Source: Chloroflexota bacterium
Lineage (GTDB): Bacteria > Chloroflexota > Anaerolineae > Anaerolineales > Anaerolineaceae
Direction: 5' to 3'
Assembly (NCBI GenBank): GCA_012798455.1
Contig: JAAZNC010000049.1
Coordinates: 1 to 64,000, forward strand
Length of the DNA stretch: 64,000 nt
Both the position numbers and the translations under genes were made by a program. Under the pieces are notes generated by a model. That model saw only the letters and a list, made by a program, of their open reading frames with translations. It was not told the DNA's origin and ran no database searches. Numbering within the stretch: position 1 is the stretch's first letter; each line of letters opens with the position of its first letter. Shown in pieces: positions 37,481 to 47,178 of the stretch.

Positions 37481-38626
37481 TTAATCGTTGTTGCGGTTCC
37501 TGATAAAGGCAGGAACATCTATTTCATCGGTGTTATAGACACGTGGTTGAAAATCGTAGTTATGCTGTGGGGGTTCGGGATTTTCTCTAACCGAACGTTC
37601 CTCATAGACATTGTGGTTAAACTTTTTCTCTGGGGTGGTATGAATAGGGCGCATGCGTGAGCGCATACCCGCCTGATCGAAACCAGTGGCAATAACGGTG
37701 ATACGAATTTCATCGCCCATATTCGGGTCGATAACAGCGCCGAAGATCAGGTTCACATCGGGATGGGCGGTCTCACGAATGATAGCAGCCGCTTCATTGA
37801 CCTCAAAGAGAGTCAAATCCGAACCACCAGTGACATTAAAGAGGATACCGCGAGCACCGTCAATGGTGATATCGAGCAGGTTGCTGGAAATGGCTTTTTC
37901 AGCCGCCTCCCGCGCGCGGTTTTCACCACTGCCGCGTCCGACTGCCATCAAAGCGGCGCCACCTTCTGACATGATGGTGCGCACATCCGCGAAATCGAGA
38001 TTGATCAGCCCAGGTACTGTGATGAGTTCTGAAATACCTTGAATACCCTGGCGTAAGACATCATCTGCTGCAGAAAAAGCATCCTGCAAGGAAGCGCGCT
38101 TGTCGACGATCTGCAACAGACGGTCGTTGGGGATGACGATCAGCGTATCAGCTTGTTCCTTGAGTTTGGAAATACCCATCTCAGCCGACTGCATACGGTG
38201 AGCGCCCTCAAAGGTAAATGGTTTGGTGACCACACCAATGGTCAGTGCGCCGACCTCTTTGGCGATCTGGGCAATGATAGGTGCTGCACCAGTACCCGTA
38301 CCACCGCCCATGCCGGCAGTCACGAAGACCATGTCACTGCCCTTAAGCACTTGATAGAGATCTTCAGATGACTCTTCAGCTGCCTTGCGACCCATTTCGG
38401 GAACGCCACCGGCTCCTCTGCCGCGGGTGACCTTTTCACCAATGCGTACACGGGTAGCAGCTTGGGAATAGACCAATGCCTGTCCATCGGTATTGACTGC
38501 AATGAATTCGATCCCCTGCATTCCTTCGGTGATCATGCGGTTCACAGCGTTGCAACCACCGCCACCTACTCCTATTACTTTGATGCGAGCAAATGATTCT
38601 CCCTGTGGATATGAATTTGCTTCCAT
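37481..38626 (-). CDS. ftsZ: Cell division GTPase FtsZ
   Basis: Tubulin-like GTPase that forms the division ring. It carries the G1 region [12 protein letters not shown], the tubulin signature [12 protein letters not shown], the T7-loop [11 protein letters not shown], a variable linker, and the conserved C-terminal peptide [12 protein letters not shown] that binds FtsA. I start it at the ATG at 38626 (381 residues), which has GGAGGA six bases upstream; the ATG at 38647 would place that site inside the gene. It closes the dcw cluster. Confidence 0.97.
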   Translation of the reverse strand: MEANSYPQGESFARIKVIGVGGGGCNAVNRMITEGMQGIEFIAVNTDGQALVYSQAATRVRIGEKVTRGRGAGGVPEMGRKAAEESSEDLYQVLKGSDMVFVTAGMGGGTGTGAAPIIAQIAKEVGALTIGVVTKPFTFEGAHRMQSAEMGISKLKEQADTLIVIPNDRLLQIVDKRASLQDAFSAADDVLRQGIQGISELITVPGLINLDFADVRTIMSEGGAALMAVGRGSGENRAREAAEKAISSNLLDITIDGARGILFNVTGGSDLTLFEVNEAAAIIRETAHPDVNLIFGAVIDPNMGDEIRITVIATGFDQAGMRSRMRPIHTTPEKKFNHNVYEERSVRENPEPPQHNYDFQPRVYNTDEIDVPAFIRNRNND

Positions 38627-38669
38627 TTTTTCTCCTCCGATCTGCATCTTTTCTCCTTGCTTTATATTC

Positions 38670-39902
38670 CTATTGCTGTAAGAACCGCTTCACAAATTCT
38701 TTCACGCGCTCCCATATTCCAAGGGGTGGCAAGCCACGCGTGCGGGTTGATTTTTTGGTGCTGTGTGTGAGGATGCCTGCCCATTCGAGCAGCCCCACAC
38801 TGGTGGAATAAGCCGGTGAGTACAACTGATCCACCAATCCTTCCAGATCATCAGGTTGTGCTACCCGAACTGGTAAACCCAGAACATCGCTTGCCAGTTC
38901 ACGAATACCGGGTAATAAACTAGAACCACCGGTGAGCACCACACCGGCAGGTAACAGCCCATCATATCCTGAGCGCTTGATCTCCTGCAGCACGAACTGG
39001 AAGATCTCTTCTGCACGAGCCTCGACAATATAAGCCAGATCTGCTCTTCTGAATTCCGTAGGCACTTCTTCGCCGAAAGAGCGGATACTAAAGGTCTCCT
39101 GCGCGCTGACCTCCGATTCTTTGGCATGCCCATAGTTGATCTTGATCTTTTCCGCATCCGGCAGGGAAAGACGCAGTCCATGCGCAACATCGGAGGTGAT
39201 CAGATCTCCACCCACTGAAATGACGGTGGTATGCCAGACGTTGTTGTTGATATAGACCGCCAAATCGGTGGTACCTCCACCGATATCGCAAACCATCACC
39301 CCCAATTGTCTTTCCGTTTCGGTCAGCACTACTTCAGCTGAAGCGAGCGGATTGAGCACAAAAGCTTTGACCTTAACCCCGGCAGTTTCGGCACATTTGC
39401 GAATGTTTTCTACGGACGCCGCAGAAGCGGTGATGATGTGGGTTTCAACTTCCAGGCGATATCCGTGCATGCCGATAGGTTGACTGATGCCGTCCTGACC
39501 ATCCACAGTGAAACCGCGCTGAATGACATGCAGCACCTCACGGTTGTGCGGGATGGCGACTACCTGGGCTGCTTCCAACGCACGATTGATATCTACCTGA
39601 GAAACCACTCCATTGGTGATACCGACTGCCCCACGACTGTTGATGGATGAAACATGCGATCCGGCAATGCTGACCAGAGCGGACGTGATCTCATATCCTG
39701 AGGAGCGCTGGGCTTTCTCAATAGATTTCGCGATGGCATTGATGGTTTTTTGGAGATCGTTGATCATACCCTTACGCATGCCCTGATTAGGTTCAATACC
39801 CACGCCCAGAATACGAAAGGTCCCATCTTGCTCCATATGAGCGATGAGGGTGCAGATCTTGGTTGTGCCGATATCGATACCTACAATAATTTCTTCATCC
39901 AT
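38670..39902 (-). CDS. ftsA: Cell division protein FtsA
   Basis: Actin-like membrane tether of FtsZ. The ATPase fold shows [14 protein letters not shown] (phosphate 1), [14 protein letters not shown] (phosphate 2) and [12 protein letters not shown]. The C-terminal amphipathic helix ([17 protein letters not shown]) is the membrane anchor. I start it at the ATG at 39902 (410 residues), directly before the ATPase domain and three bases after the ftsQ stop; the ATG at 39944 would add residues inside ftsQ. Confidence 0.95.
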   Translation of the reverse strand: MDEEIIVGIDIGTTKICTLIAHMEQDGTFRILGVGIEPNQGMRKGMINDLQKTINAIAKSIEKAQRSSGYEITSALVSIAGSHVSSINSRGAVGITNGVVSQVDINRALEAAQVVAIPHNREVLHVIQRGFTVDGQDGISQPIGMHGYRLEVETHIITASAASVENIRKCAETAGVKVKAFVLNPLASAEVVLTETERQLGVMVCDIGGGTTDLAVYINNNVWHTTVISVGGDLITSDVAHGLRLSLPDAEKIKINYGHAKESEVSAQETFSIRSFGEEVPTEFRRADLAYIVEARAEEIFQFVLQEIKRSGYDGLLPAGVVLTGGSSLLPGIRELASDVLGLPVRVAQPDDLEGLVDQLYSPAYSTSVGLLEWAGILTHSTKKSTRTRGLPPLGIWERVKEFVKRFLQQ

Positions 39903-39906
39903 AGTG

Positions 39907-40926
39907 TTAATCCTGCCGGTAATAAGGTGCATTGATGTGTTCAATGCTGATCAGGGTAGGGATGATTTGCTCATGGATCATCGTTTTCACGATCTCATCT
40001 AGCATTTTCATCTTGGCGGCGATATCTTTTAGATCGGATCCCACAAAGACCTGGAATCCGCGCGGATCATTCCAGCCCAATCCCCTGCGGGTATCATAAA
40101 GGATGACACCCTGTTCTGGAAGCAGTTGATTGAGCTCATGAATAGCCTGGTAAGTAACCGGATCAATACGCTGGTAAACCTTGAATAAAGCTAATGTATC
40201 GTTCTCTCCTTTCATTACGACGGTTTTACGCAGTCTTTTTTCACCCTGCAAGATGATACGATCTTCAGGGATATAAAATGGGGGTTGATCATCTGCATCA
40301 ATCTGCACCGATATCTGTGCTTCACCACGCATGGGTAACAGATATCCCTGCGGGTCAACCCATAACTGCTTACCCTGATAATTCCAGACCAGGGAAGGCT
40401 CTCTTTCCCGCACCTGGATGATCATTTTGGCTGGAATGGCGAGCGAAATCTGAACCTGATACAGCTCCGGGAAATTATTACTGATGGCTTGCTCGAATTC
40501 CTGAGGTGAAAGCAAGAAGATGCATCGCTGGTTGAGATCTAGCACCTGTGCTACTTCTTCTTTGGTGACACGTTGAATACCCTCAATCTCGAAATCAGAC
40601 ACGTGGTAATCGGGTGAACGCCAAGCACTGAAAAGGAAGATGCCACTCAGGATTGCTACAACTGCACTCAGATAGCGCCAGCTCAGCCGTATTTTTGGAG
40701 CAGTGTAATCTTTCTGGTCATAAGCGATATGTGCCAGGGGATTTTGTTCGCTGGCAGGAGTATGAAAATCGCGCTGGTTTTGAACAAAGCTCTCAGCAGC
40801 TGAATGCGTAGCCATATGTTCGGCACGTTCATCCACCGAATGGAGCCACTCACTCTGTTTTTCGAGGCGTTGGCGACGGATCTGATCTGACCGTCTACCT
40901 TGTCCGGCGCGGTTGTACTTTTTCAT
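39907..40926 (-). CDS. ftsQ: Cell division protein FtsQ/DivIB
   Basis: A 339-residue bitopic division protein. A long basic/hydrophilic cytoplasmic segment (about 85 residues) is followed by one membrane span (YLSAVVAILSGIFLFSAW), then a POTRA domain (VSDFEIEGIQRVTKEEVAQVL) and the beta domain. It would recruit FtsL/FtsB and FtsW/FtsI to the septum. Its ATG shares a base with the ddl stop codon (TAATG), indicating coupled translation. Confidence 0.9.
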   Translation of the reverse strand: MKKYNRAGQGRRSDQIRRQRLEKQSEWLHSVDERAEHMATHSAAESFVQNQRDFHTPASEQNPLAHIAYDQKDYTAPKIRLSWRYLSAVVAILSGIFLFSAWRSPDYHVSDFEIEGIQRVTKEEVAQVLDLNQRCIFLLSPQEFEQAISNNFPELYQVQISLAIPAKMIIQVREREPSLVWNYQGKQLWVDPQGYLLPMRGEAQISVQIDADDQPPFYIPEDRIILQGEKRLRKTVVMKGENDTLALFKVYQRIDPVTYQAIHELNQLLPEQGVILYDTRRGLGWNDPRGFQVFVGSDLKDIAAKMKMLDEIVKTMIHEQIIPTLISIEHINAPYYRQD

Positions 40927-42029
40927 TATCCTTTTGAAAATTTCCTTTCACTACGATCCCGTTCGGCTTTGCGTTCAAAAGCCAAGTTGATCAATTTATC
41001 TACCAAATCGGCATATTTCAGTCCGCTGGCTTCCCATAATTTGGGATACATGCTGATCTTGGTAAAACCGGGAATGGTATTTACTTCGTTCATGAATATC
41101 TGGTTGGTCTTGCCATCTACCAAGAAATCAACACGAGCCATACCAGCACAATCGATGGCTTTGTAAGTACGAATGGCGATCTCCTGCATCTCTATGATTG
41201 TCTCCTGTGGCAGTAGAGCAGGGATGATCAGCTCAGAGCGATCGTCAAAGTATTTGGCATTGTAGCTGTAGAACTCATCTGCAGGTCTGATCTCACCAGG
41301 AATGGAAGCGCGTGGGAATTCATTGCCCAACACACTGATCTCGATCTCACGGGCATTTTCCACACCGCGCTCGATGAGAACACGGCGGTCATAACGGCAA
41401 GCTTCCAAAATACCTTCCATCAGATCAGAGCGGTTCTTACATTTGGTGATACCTACGGATGAACCCAAATTGGCGGGTTTAATGAAAAATGGATAAGTGC
41501 CTAATTTTTCCGCATCCTCAATCAGACTTTCCAGATCTTGTTCTGCATGCTGGCGACTGGTGATGATCCAATCGACCACCGGAATGCCGTTGGCGCGCAT
41601 GACATCTTTGAAAAGAGCTTTATCCATACCCACCGATGAGCCGAGCACTCCGGCACCCACATAAGCGATATCTGCCATTTCCAAGAAACCCTGCAAGGTA
41701 CCATCTTCTCCAAATGTGCCATGAAGAACAGGGAAGATTACATCTAATTCAGTAAGGGCTTTGATCTTTTCGTCTTGGTGCATATAAAGAATATTTTGAC
41801 CGGGTTCAGGCACCAACAAAACGCGATAGAGATCATTCAGCGTACCGTCCTGGAATTTTTGCCAGGTATGCTCACCACTCCACCATTGCCCTTCATGGGT
41901 AATGCCGATCTCAGTGATTTGGTATTTGTTTGGATCGAGCACGGATAGTACCGATTTGGAGGACATGAGCGAAACCTCATGTTCCCCAGAGCGTCCCCCA
42001 AACAATATACCGATGCGAATTTTGTTCAT
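40926..42029 (-). CDS. ddl: D-alanine--D-alanine ligase
   Basis: ATP-grasp ligase that makes the D-Ala-D-Ala dipeptide for MurF. Features are IGILFGGRSGEHEVSLMS at the N-terminus, FIKPANLGSSVGITK in the ATP-binding region, VDFLVDGKTNQIFMNEVNTIPGFT with the magnesium ligands. I start it at the ATG at 42029 (367 residues): it overlaps the murB stop as ATGA and has GGAGAA ahead. Confidence 0.96.
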   Translation of the reverse strand: MNKIRIGILFGGRSGEHEVSLMSSKSVLSVLDPNKYQITEIGITHEGQWWSGEHTWQKFQDGTLNDLYRVLLVPEPGQNILYMHQDEKIKALTELDVIFPVLHGTFGEDGTLQGFLEMADIAYVGAGVLGSSVGMDKALFKDVMRANGIPVVDWIITSRQHAEQDLESLIEDAEKLGTYPFFIKPANLGSSVGITKCKNRSDLMEGILEACRYDRRVLIERGVENAREIEISVLGNEFPRASIPGEIRPADEFYSYNAKYFDDRSELIIPALLPQETIIEMQEIAIRTYKAIDCAGMARVDFLVDGKTNQIFMNEVNTIPGFTKISMYPKLWEASGLKYADLVDKLINLAFERKAERDRSERKFSKG

Positions 42030-42997
42030 GCGTTCTCCTGTATTGTTTGGTATTGTGCAAATTTCTGCATGGTCTGTGCATCCCAATCTCCGATGAGCTC
42101 AATTTCTGGATGCAGGAAAATACCGTATTTCTGATGGATTTTATCCTCAATGACCTGAATCAGATACCAGATATCCTGGGCGCTGCCGTTGGAAGAATTA
42201 ATGATGAAATTGCCATGTTGAGAACTGATTTCAGCCCCGCCATGAGTAGCACCCTTCAACCCAACAGCTTCGATCAATCTACCAGCCTTTTCTTCTGGAG
42301 GATTGCGGAAAATGGAACCCATGCTGGGACCAGGTGGCTGATTCTTCAATCTGCGCTGCCGGTATGTTTCTACTTTTGTTTCGCTTTCCTCGCGATCACC
42401 AGGGCAAACTGAGAAATCAGCAGTAAGGACAACGCATCGTTCTTCTGTGCGTTTCAGGATGCTGGAGCGATATTCGAATACCATATCTTGATTCGTATAT
42501 TTATTTTTTCCTTTGTAACGGTGCAAGATCTCTGCCTGGATGAAATTGTGAGAAGTCTCTTTCCCGAAGCAACCGGCGTTACCAAAGACTGCCCCACCTA
42601 CGGTACCGGGTAGAGTGGCTGCCCATTCCAGTCCAGCTAGATGACGGTTGATGGCTAAGCGAGCAACCTTGCTCATCAGTGCTCCAGCTTCGGCATGCAC
42701 ATGGTAAGCATCATCCCTCCTGTGGATACTGATATTGTGAGCATGGTTGATAATGACAACCCCGCGCACTCCTTGATCACTGACCAGAATATTGGAACCA
42801 CTGCCCAATACAAGGGTAGGGATGTCCAATTCCCAGACAATGCTGGTGAATCTTTCCAATTCATCAGCATCATAAACAATAAGCAGGGCATCAGCAATCC
42901 CACCGGCTCGAATGGTGGTGTAATTCTTCAACTGCACGTTCTCTTGCAGACGAGTAGTGAATTTTTCTCGCAGCACTTTCAACTGAAAATCAAGCAT
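42026..42997 (-). CDS. murB: UDP-N-acetylenolpyruvoylglucosamine reductase
   Basis: FAD-dependent second step of UDP-MurNAc formation. The FAD-binding PCMH domain shows TIRAGGIADALLIV and VLGSGSNILVSDQGVRGVVI; the substrate region has EWAATLPGTVGGAVFGNAGCFG, the catalytic Ser in GSIFRNPPEEKAGRLIE, and the final Glu in FLHPEIELIGDW. 323 residues. It overlaps murC by eight bases. Confidence 0.96.
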   Translation of the reverse strand: MLDFQLKVLREKFTTRLQENVQLKNYTTIRAGGIADALLIVYDADELERFTSIVWELDIPTLVLGSGSNILVSDQGVRGVVIINHAHNISIHRRDDAYHVHAEAGALMSKVARLAINRHLAGLEWAATLPGTVGGAVFGNAGCFGKETSHNFIQAEILHRYKGKNKYTNQDMVFEYRSSILKRTEERCVVLTADFSVCPGDREESETKVETYRQRRLKNQPPGPSMGSIFRNPPEEKAGRLIEAVGLKGATHGGAEISSQHGNFIINSSNGSAQDIWYLIQVIEDKIHQKYGIFLHPEIELIGDWDAQTMQKFAQYQTIQENA

Positions 42998-44378
42998 TCT
43001 TCCTCCTTGGTTGGGGAGAACTTGACAATGCTGCCGCTAAATCCTGATTGATCTGATTGGCATCCCCTGCTGATAATATCAAAACCACATCCCCGCTTTT
43101 CAATTCCCCAAGCAGATAAGCAGTGACCTCAGATAAAGAAGCGATAAAGTGCACGTCAGGATGATGAATGTGAGAAGCGATCAGTTTTGAGGAATAATCC
43201 TGTTGTTTTTCCCTTGAGGCATAGATCTCAGTGACAATGACCATGTCGCTCTCTGTAAAAATATCCAGATAATCATTGAATAATTGACGGGTACGGCTGT
43301 AGGTGTGGGGCTGCCATATGGTGATTAGCCGGTGATGTGGAAAACGAGCACGCGCAGCCTGGACTGTGGAGTGAATTTCCGTGGGATGATGTCCATAATC
43401 ATCGATCAATGTGATCCCCTGGAAAGCTCCCATAATATCAAAGCGGCGACCAGTTCCGGAAAAGTGCATCAAAGCTTGTGAAGCTAGTTTAAGGGATAAG
43501 CTCATGTTCGACAGGAGAGCCAAAACCGCACCTGCATTCAATGCATTGTGATTGCCAGGAATGCTCAACTTTTCATAGATGGCTGAGCCGTTTGGAAAAT
43601 ACATATCGAAGCAAACCCCACTATAAGGTTCATGGTGGACATTGGCTATTTGATATTGGGCATTGGGATTGGTGCCGTAATATTTCACTGTCACATATCT
43701 CTCCGCCCAGTTTCCTATGGCGTAAGCGGATGGATTATCGGCACAAACCAGCAAGAATCCATCAACGGGCATACGTCGAACTAATTTTCGAAATGTTTCT
43801 TGATACTCTTCTCGCGTAGGATAACAATCAGGATGGTCATGCTCCACGTTCGTGATTATCAGATAGTTAGGTGTGAGTCCTAGGAACATATAATCATATT
43901 CATCAGCTTCAATAACAAAATACTTTCCGCGCCCGGCATGTGCATTGCTGTGAAGATCCTTGGAAGTACCACCGATAATGTACGAAGGATCCAGTCCTAA
44001 TTGATCGAGAACCCAGGCGGTCATTGCTGTTGTAGTGGTCTTGCCATGGGTGCCGGCAACAGCGATCAACTGAAACCCGGATGTGAGCTGCTGCAGGAAA
44101 TCGATGCGTTTAAAGACCGGAATGCCCTGAGCCCGGGCTTCGATAACTTCGACATTATCATCCCCGATCGCGGAAGAACGGATCACTATATTGGCGCCAG
44201 CAACCTGTTCGGCATGATGCCCTTCATAAACCACAGCACCCAATTGCTGGATTTCCATGGCAAGCGAGGAGAGGACTATGTCAGAACCACTGACGGTATT
44301 ACCCTGTTCCAGCAATACCCGCGCAATGGCTGAAAGCCCTGTACCGCCAATACCGATAAAGTGATAATGTCTTTTCAT
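42990..44378 (-). CDS. murC: UDP-N-acetylmuramate--L-alanine ligase
   Basis: First amino-acid ligase of the peptidoglycan stem, 462 residues. It has the N-terminal Rossmann motif HYHFIGIGGTGLSAIARVLLEQG, the P-loop VAGTHGKTTTTAM (about residues 109-121), EADEYDYMFLGL and the C-terminal DDYGHHPTEIHSTV. All family motifs are intact. It overlaps the CvpA-like gene upstream by four bases. Confidence 0.97.
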   Translation of the reverse strand: MKRHYHFIGIGGTGLSAIARVLLEQGNTVSGSDIVLSSLAMEIQQLGAVVYEGHHAEQVAGANIVIRSSAIGDDNVEVIEARAQGIPVFKRIDFLQQLTSGFQLIAVAGTHGKTTTTAMTAWVLDQLGLDPSYIIGGTSKDLHSNAHAGRGKYFVIEADEYDYMFLGLTPNYLIITNVEHDHPDCYPTREEYQETFRKLVRRMPVDGFLLVCADNPSAYAIGNWAERYVTVKYYGTNPNAQYQIANVHHEPYSGVCFDMYFPNGSAIYEKLSIPGNHNALNAGAVLALLSNMSLSLKLASQALMHFSGTGRRFDIMGAFQGITLIDDYGHHPTEIHSTVQAARARFPHHRLITIWQPHTYSRTRQLFNDYLDIFTESDMVIVTEIYASREKQQDYSSKLIASHIHHPDVHFIASLSEVTAYLLGELKSGDVVLILSAGDANQINQDLAAALSSSPQPRRKNA

Positions 44379-44914
44379 ATAAATAACACCAGTACAAATA
44401 CAAATGCAATTGCCACTGCGTAATAGATGGTAGGAGATACTAACCAGGTGGGTGGCAGGTAGGGGATCAAACTGATGGCGGCGTCTCCGGCAGGTGTACC
44501 TGCGATAGGTGGAATGAGGATGGCAAAAGGATAATTGCCATCTGCCAGGAAATACCAGATGCTGCCGTAGATCAAATAACCGTTTATGCCGCCGATGATC
44601 AATCCTAAGAGAATATCTTGCAAGCGACCGCGCGCGAAACGCTCATCACCCGAAAAACGGGGAATATTGGGAGTTTGATAACCAAAAAAGATCAAAATAA
44701 TGAAAATGATGATACGCATCCAAATCTGTGAAGTGACCGGATTGGCAGCCAGGTAGCTTTGGACGAATGGAACATACTCCTCTAGTACCGTTATGGCAAA
44801 GATGCCCATCACCGCGCTGAAGGTAACCAGGATCTCCTTGGTCCAGCCCCGAATGGCGCCGATCAAGGCAAACAGGATGATAAATACCCAGAAAAGAACG
44901 CCGAGACTAATCAT
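44375..44914 (-). CDS. CvpA-like membrane protein
   Basis: A 179-residue integral membrane protein with four or five hydrophobic segments and the CvpA-like layout: VFIILFALIGAIRGWTKEIL at the N-terminus, a conserved Gly/Arg loop, and GRLQDILLGLIIGGINGYLIYG. It is not a known dcw gene, yet it is inserted between murG and murC with overlaps on both sides, so it is cotranslated with them. The start is the ATG at 44914, eight bases after AAAGGAGC. Function unknown; a link to lipid-II or envelope stress is a guess. Confidence 0.62.
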   Translation of the reverse strand: MISLGVLFWVFIILFALIGAIRGWTKEILVTFSAVMGIFAITVLEEYVPFVQSYLAANPVTSQIWMRIIIFIILIFFGYQTPNIPRFSGDERFARGRLQDILLGLIIGGINGYLIYGSIWYFLADGNYPFAILIPPIAGTPAGDAAISLIPYLPPTWLVSPTIYYAVAIAFVFVLVLFI

Positions 44915-46022
44915 GAATTTGTGCTCCTTTCTGCTGCATGATCTCATGTAAATTACGAATGATATTGGCAATGATTTGTGCTGCATCGGGAGCAGCCTGC
45001 GCTCGCATGGCTGCGCTCATCTTCTCAAGTCGTTCAGGATGTTCGAGCAGGTTGGAGATGGTCTCGCATAGCATGCTAGGCAGATCTTCATCGCGTAACA
45101 TCAGGGCACCGCCTGCTTTAACCAGGTATTCTGCGTTGGTCTTCTGGTAACGCCAGGCATATGGATAGGGCACCAGGATGGCAGGTAAATTGAAATAGGG
45201 CAGTTCTCCCAGAGTGGAAGCTCCTGCACGACAAACTACCAGATCAGCCGCTGCCAATGCAGCACCCATGTTCTCGTGCAGATAAGGGAAGGGATGATAG
45301 CGCTTACCAAGCGAACTATCCAGTCTATGGGCAAAAGTGCTGGTTCCTTCCCAATTATCTGTTCCACTGATGTGCACGACCTGTGCTTTTTGCAGCAGAG
45401 CGGGCAGAGAGGGGAAGAGCGCCTGGTTGATAGAACGGGCACCTTTGCTGCCTCCAAATACCAGTAAGACGGGCAGATCAGTAGATAAATTGAATTCTTT
45501 CTGCGCCGCTTTTCTTGTCCAGCGGGTTATTTCTTCGCGTAAAGGATACCCGGTCACAATAATATTTTTGTGAGAAGGTATGAATTTCTCTGATTCTGTG
45601 GTGCTGGTGAGCACCTGATCAGCAGCACGAATCAGCACTTTCAATGCTAAACCCGGTTCGATGTCAGGGATGAAGACGATCTGCGGTACCCGTCTGGCTG
45701 CCAGTGCAACCGGAACGGAAAGGTAGCCACCGGTTGAAAAGAAGATATCCGGTTGGAAATCTGCAATGATCTGGCGTGCCTGTCGGTATCCAGCCCATAA
45801 CCGGCGTAAATTACCCGGCAGGCGAACAAATCCAATACCATGTAGCCCGGCAGCAGGGATGGCTTTAAAGGGAATATCGAGGCGGGTGATCAATTCATTT
45901 TCCATGCCGCCTTCACTTCCGATCCACAGGATTTCCAGCGAGTCTTTTTTAAGTGTCTGAAGAACGGCGAGTGCGGGGTAAATTCCGCCGCCCGTCATCC
46001 CTGCGCAAATCAACAACTTCAT
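44907..46022 (-). CDS. murG: Lipid I N-acetylglucosaminyltransferase MurG
   Basis: GT28 transferase that adds GlcNAc to lipid I on the inner membrane face. N-terminal MKLLICAGMTGGGIYPALAVL and the C-terminal UDP-GlcNAc domain with VFGGSKGARSINQ, CRAGASTLGELPYFNLPAILVPYPYA are clear. In the first loop the usual GGTGGH reads MTGGG, so the conserved His is Gly. I start it at the ATG at 46022 (371 residues), preceded by AAGGGAGA. This makes it overlap the ftsW end by 74 bases in another frame. Confidence 0.92.
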   Translation of the reverse strand: MKLLICAGMTGGGIYPALAVLQTLKKDSLEILWIGSEGGMENELITRLDIPFKAIPAAGLHGIGFVRLPGNLRRLWAGYRQARQIIADFQPDIFFSTGGYLSVPVALAARRVPQIVFIPDIEPGLALKVLIRAADQVLTSTTESEKFIPSHKNIIVTGYPLREEITRWTRKAAQKEFNLSTDLPVLLVFGGSKGARSINQALFPSLPALLQKAQVVHISGTDNWEGTSTFAHRLDSSLGKRYHPFPYLHENMGAALAAADLVVCRAGASTLGELPYFNLPAILVPYPYAWRYQKTNAEYLVKAGGALMLRDEDLPSMLCETISNLLEHPERLEKMSAAMRAQAAPDAAQIIANIIRNLHEIMQQKGAQIHD

Positions 46023-47178
46023 CCAGGGGTCTCCCTTCTTCTGTATTTTTTTGCACTGCCGTTGCCCGGGAAACATTCAGAATAAATCCCACACCAGCCA
46101 GCACGGTGACCATGTTAGAACCACCAGCGCTGATGAACGGCAAAGCATTGCCTGCCATTGGTAAAATATTAGCCATGACACTAATGTTGATGGCTGCTTC
46201 TAAAAAGATCCAGATAGTTATCCCGGCAGCTAACAGTTTCCCCAGTAGATCGGGTGCTTGATTGGCAATGTATAACCCTCTCCACAAGAAGAACAAGAAG
46301 AGCAACACCACTACCGATGAACCAAGAATACCCAATTCTTCCGCAATGACAGCAAAAATGGAGTCGGTGGGAGCTACCGGTAGTCCGGTGAATTTGGTGG
46401 TGGCATGCCCGATTCCTACACCCCAGAAACCACCTTTTACAATAGCTTCAATGGACCGTTGAGTGTGATAGGAGGCGTTTTGCGGGTCTTGTAACCCGCT
46501 TACGAATTCGCTAACGCGCTGGTGACCAGTGGGATAGATGAAAATGAACAACGAACCCAGTACCAGAGCGACCACCATCACGATGATGATCTGACGTATA
46601 TTCCCACCACCGATATAGAACATGATGCCACCCATCAATACCACGGTAAGTACGGCAGAGAAGTCAGGTTGCGCCATAATCAAGCCTGCCACTACCGCGA
46701 GGATCCCAATGAGAGGGAATAGACCGAATTTCAACGAATCCAGCACTTCTTGTTTTGCGTATAGCCAGAAAGACAGATAGATCACGACGGCGAGCTTGGC
46801 AAATTCAGAGGGTTGGATGGAACCTTGGAACAGCGCACGCCGTGCACCCAGGCGGGTCTCCCCGTAAATGAAAGATACCAGCACCAACAAAAAGATCACC
46901 ACCGACATCATGGGAAAGAGCAATTTCTTAAAACGGTGGTAGTCAATTGCATAAATGATCAGTGCCCCAACACAACCGATGATGACGAACTGTACTTGTC
47001 GATTGAAAAGATAATAGGGACTTTCACCCAAGGTGGTAATGGAATATTCCCATCCGGCGGAATAGACCATCAGCAGCCCGATTGCCAGTAACGCTAACAC
47101 GCATGCCAGAAATGGGACGTCAATTTCCAGATGTAATCCGCGTTCTCTCTTTTTATTTCCGGCTGTTGTGCGGTTCAT
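45949..47178 (-). CDS. ftsW: Peptidoglycan polymerase FtsW
   Basis: SEDS-family glycan polymerase of the septum, 409 residues with about ten membrane spans. Signature pieces are VQFVIIGCVGALIIY, ARRALFQGSIQPSEFAKLAVVI (the SEDS QPSE region), MAQPDFSAV, and the C-terminal NILPMAGNALPFISAGGSNM. It works with the FtsI transpeptidase encoded upstream. A hydrophilic basic tail of about 45 residues follows the last span and is encoded over the start of murG. Confidence 0.95.
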   Translation of the reverse strand: MNRTTAGNKKRERGLHLEIDVPFLACVLALLAIGLLMVYSAGWEYSITTLGESPYYLFNRQVQFVIIGCVGALIIYAIDYHRFKKLLFPMMSVVIFLLVLVSFIYGETRLGARRALFQGSIQPSEFAKLAVVIYLSFWLYAKQEVLDSLKFGLFPLIGILAVVAGLIMAQPDFSAVLTVVLMGGIMFYIGGGNIRQIIIVMVVALVLGSLFIFIYPTGHQRVSEFVSGLQDPQNASYHTQRSIEAIVKGGFWGVGIGHATTKFTGLPVAPTDSIFAVIAEELGILGSSVVVLLFLFFLWRGLYIANQAPDLLGKLLAAGITIWIFLEAAINISVMANILPMAGNALPFISAGGSNMVTVLAGVGFILNVSRATAVQKNTEEGRPLDEVVDLRRDDGRRNLPRTRRSSDT

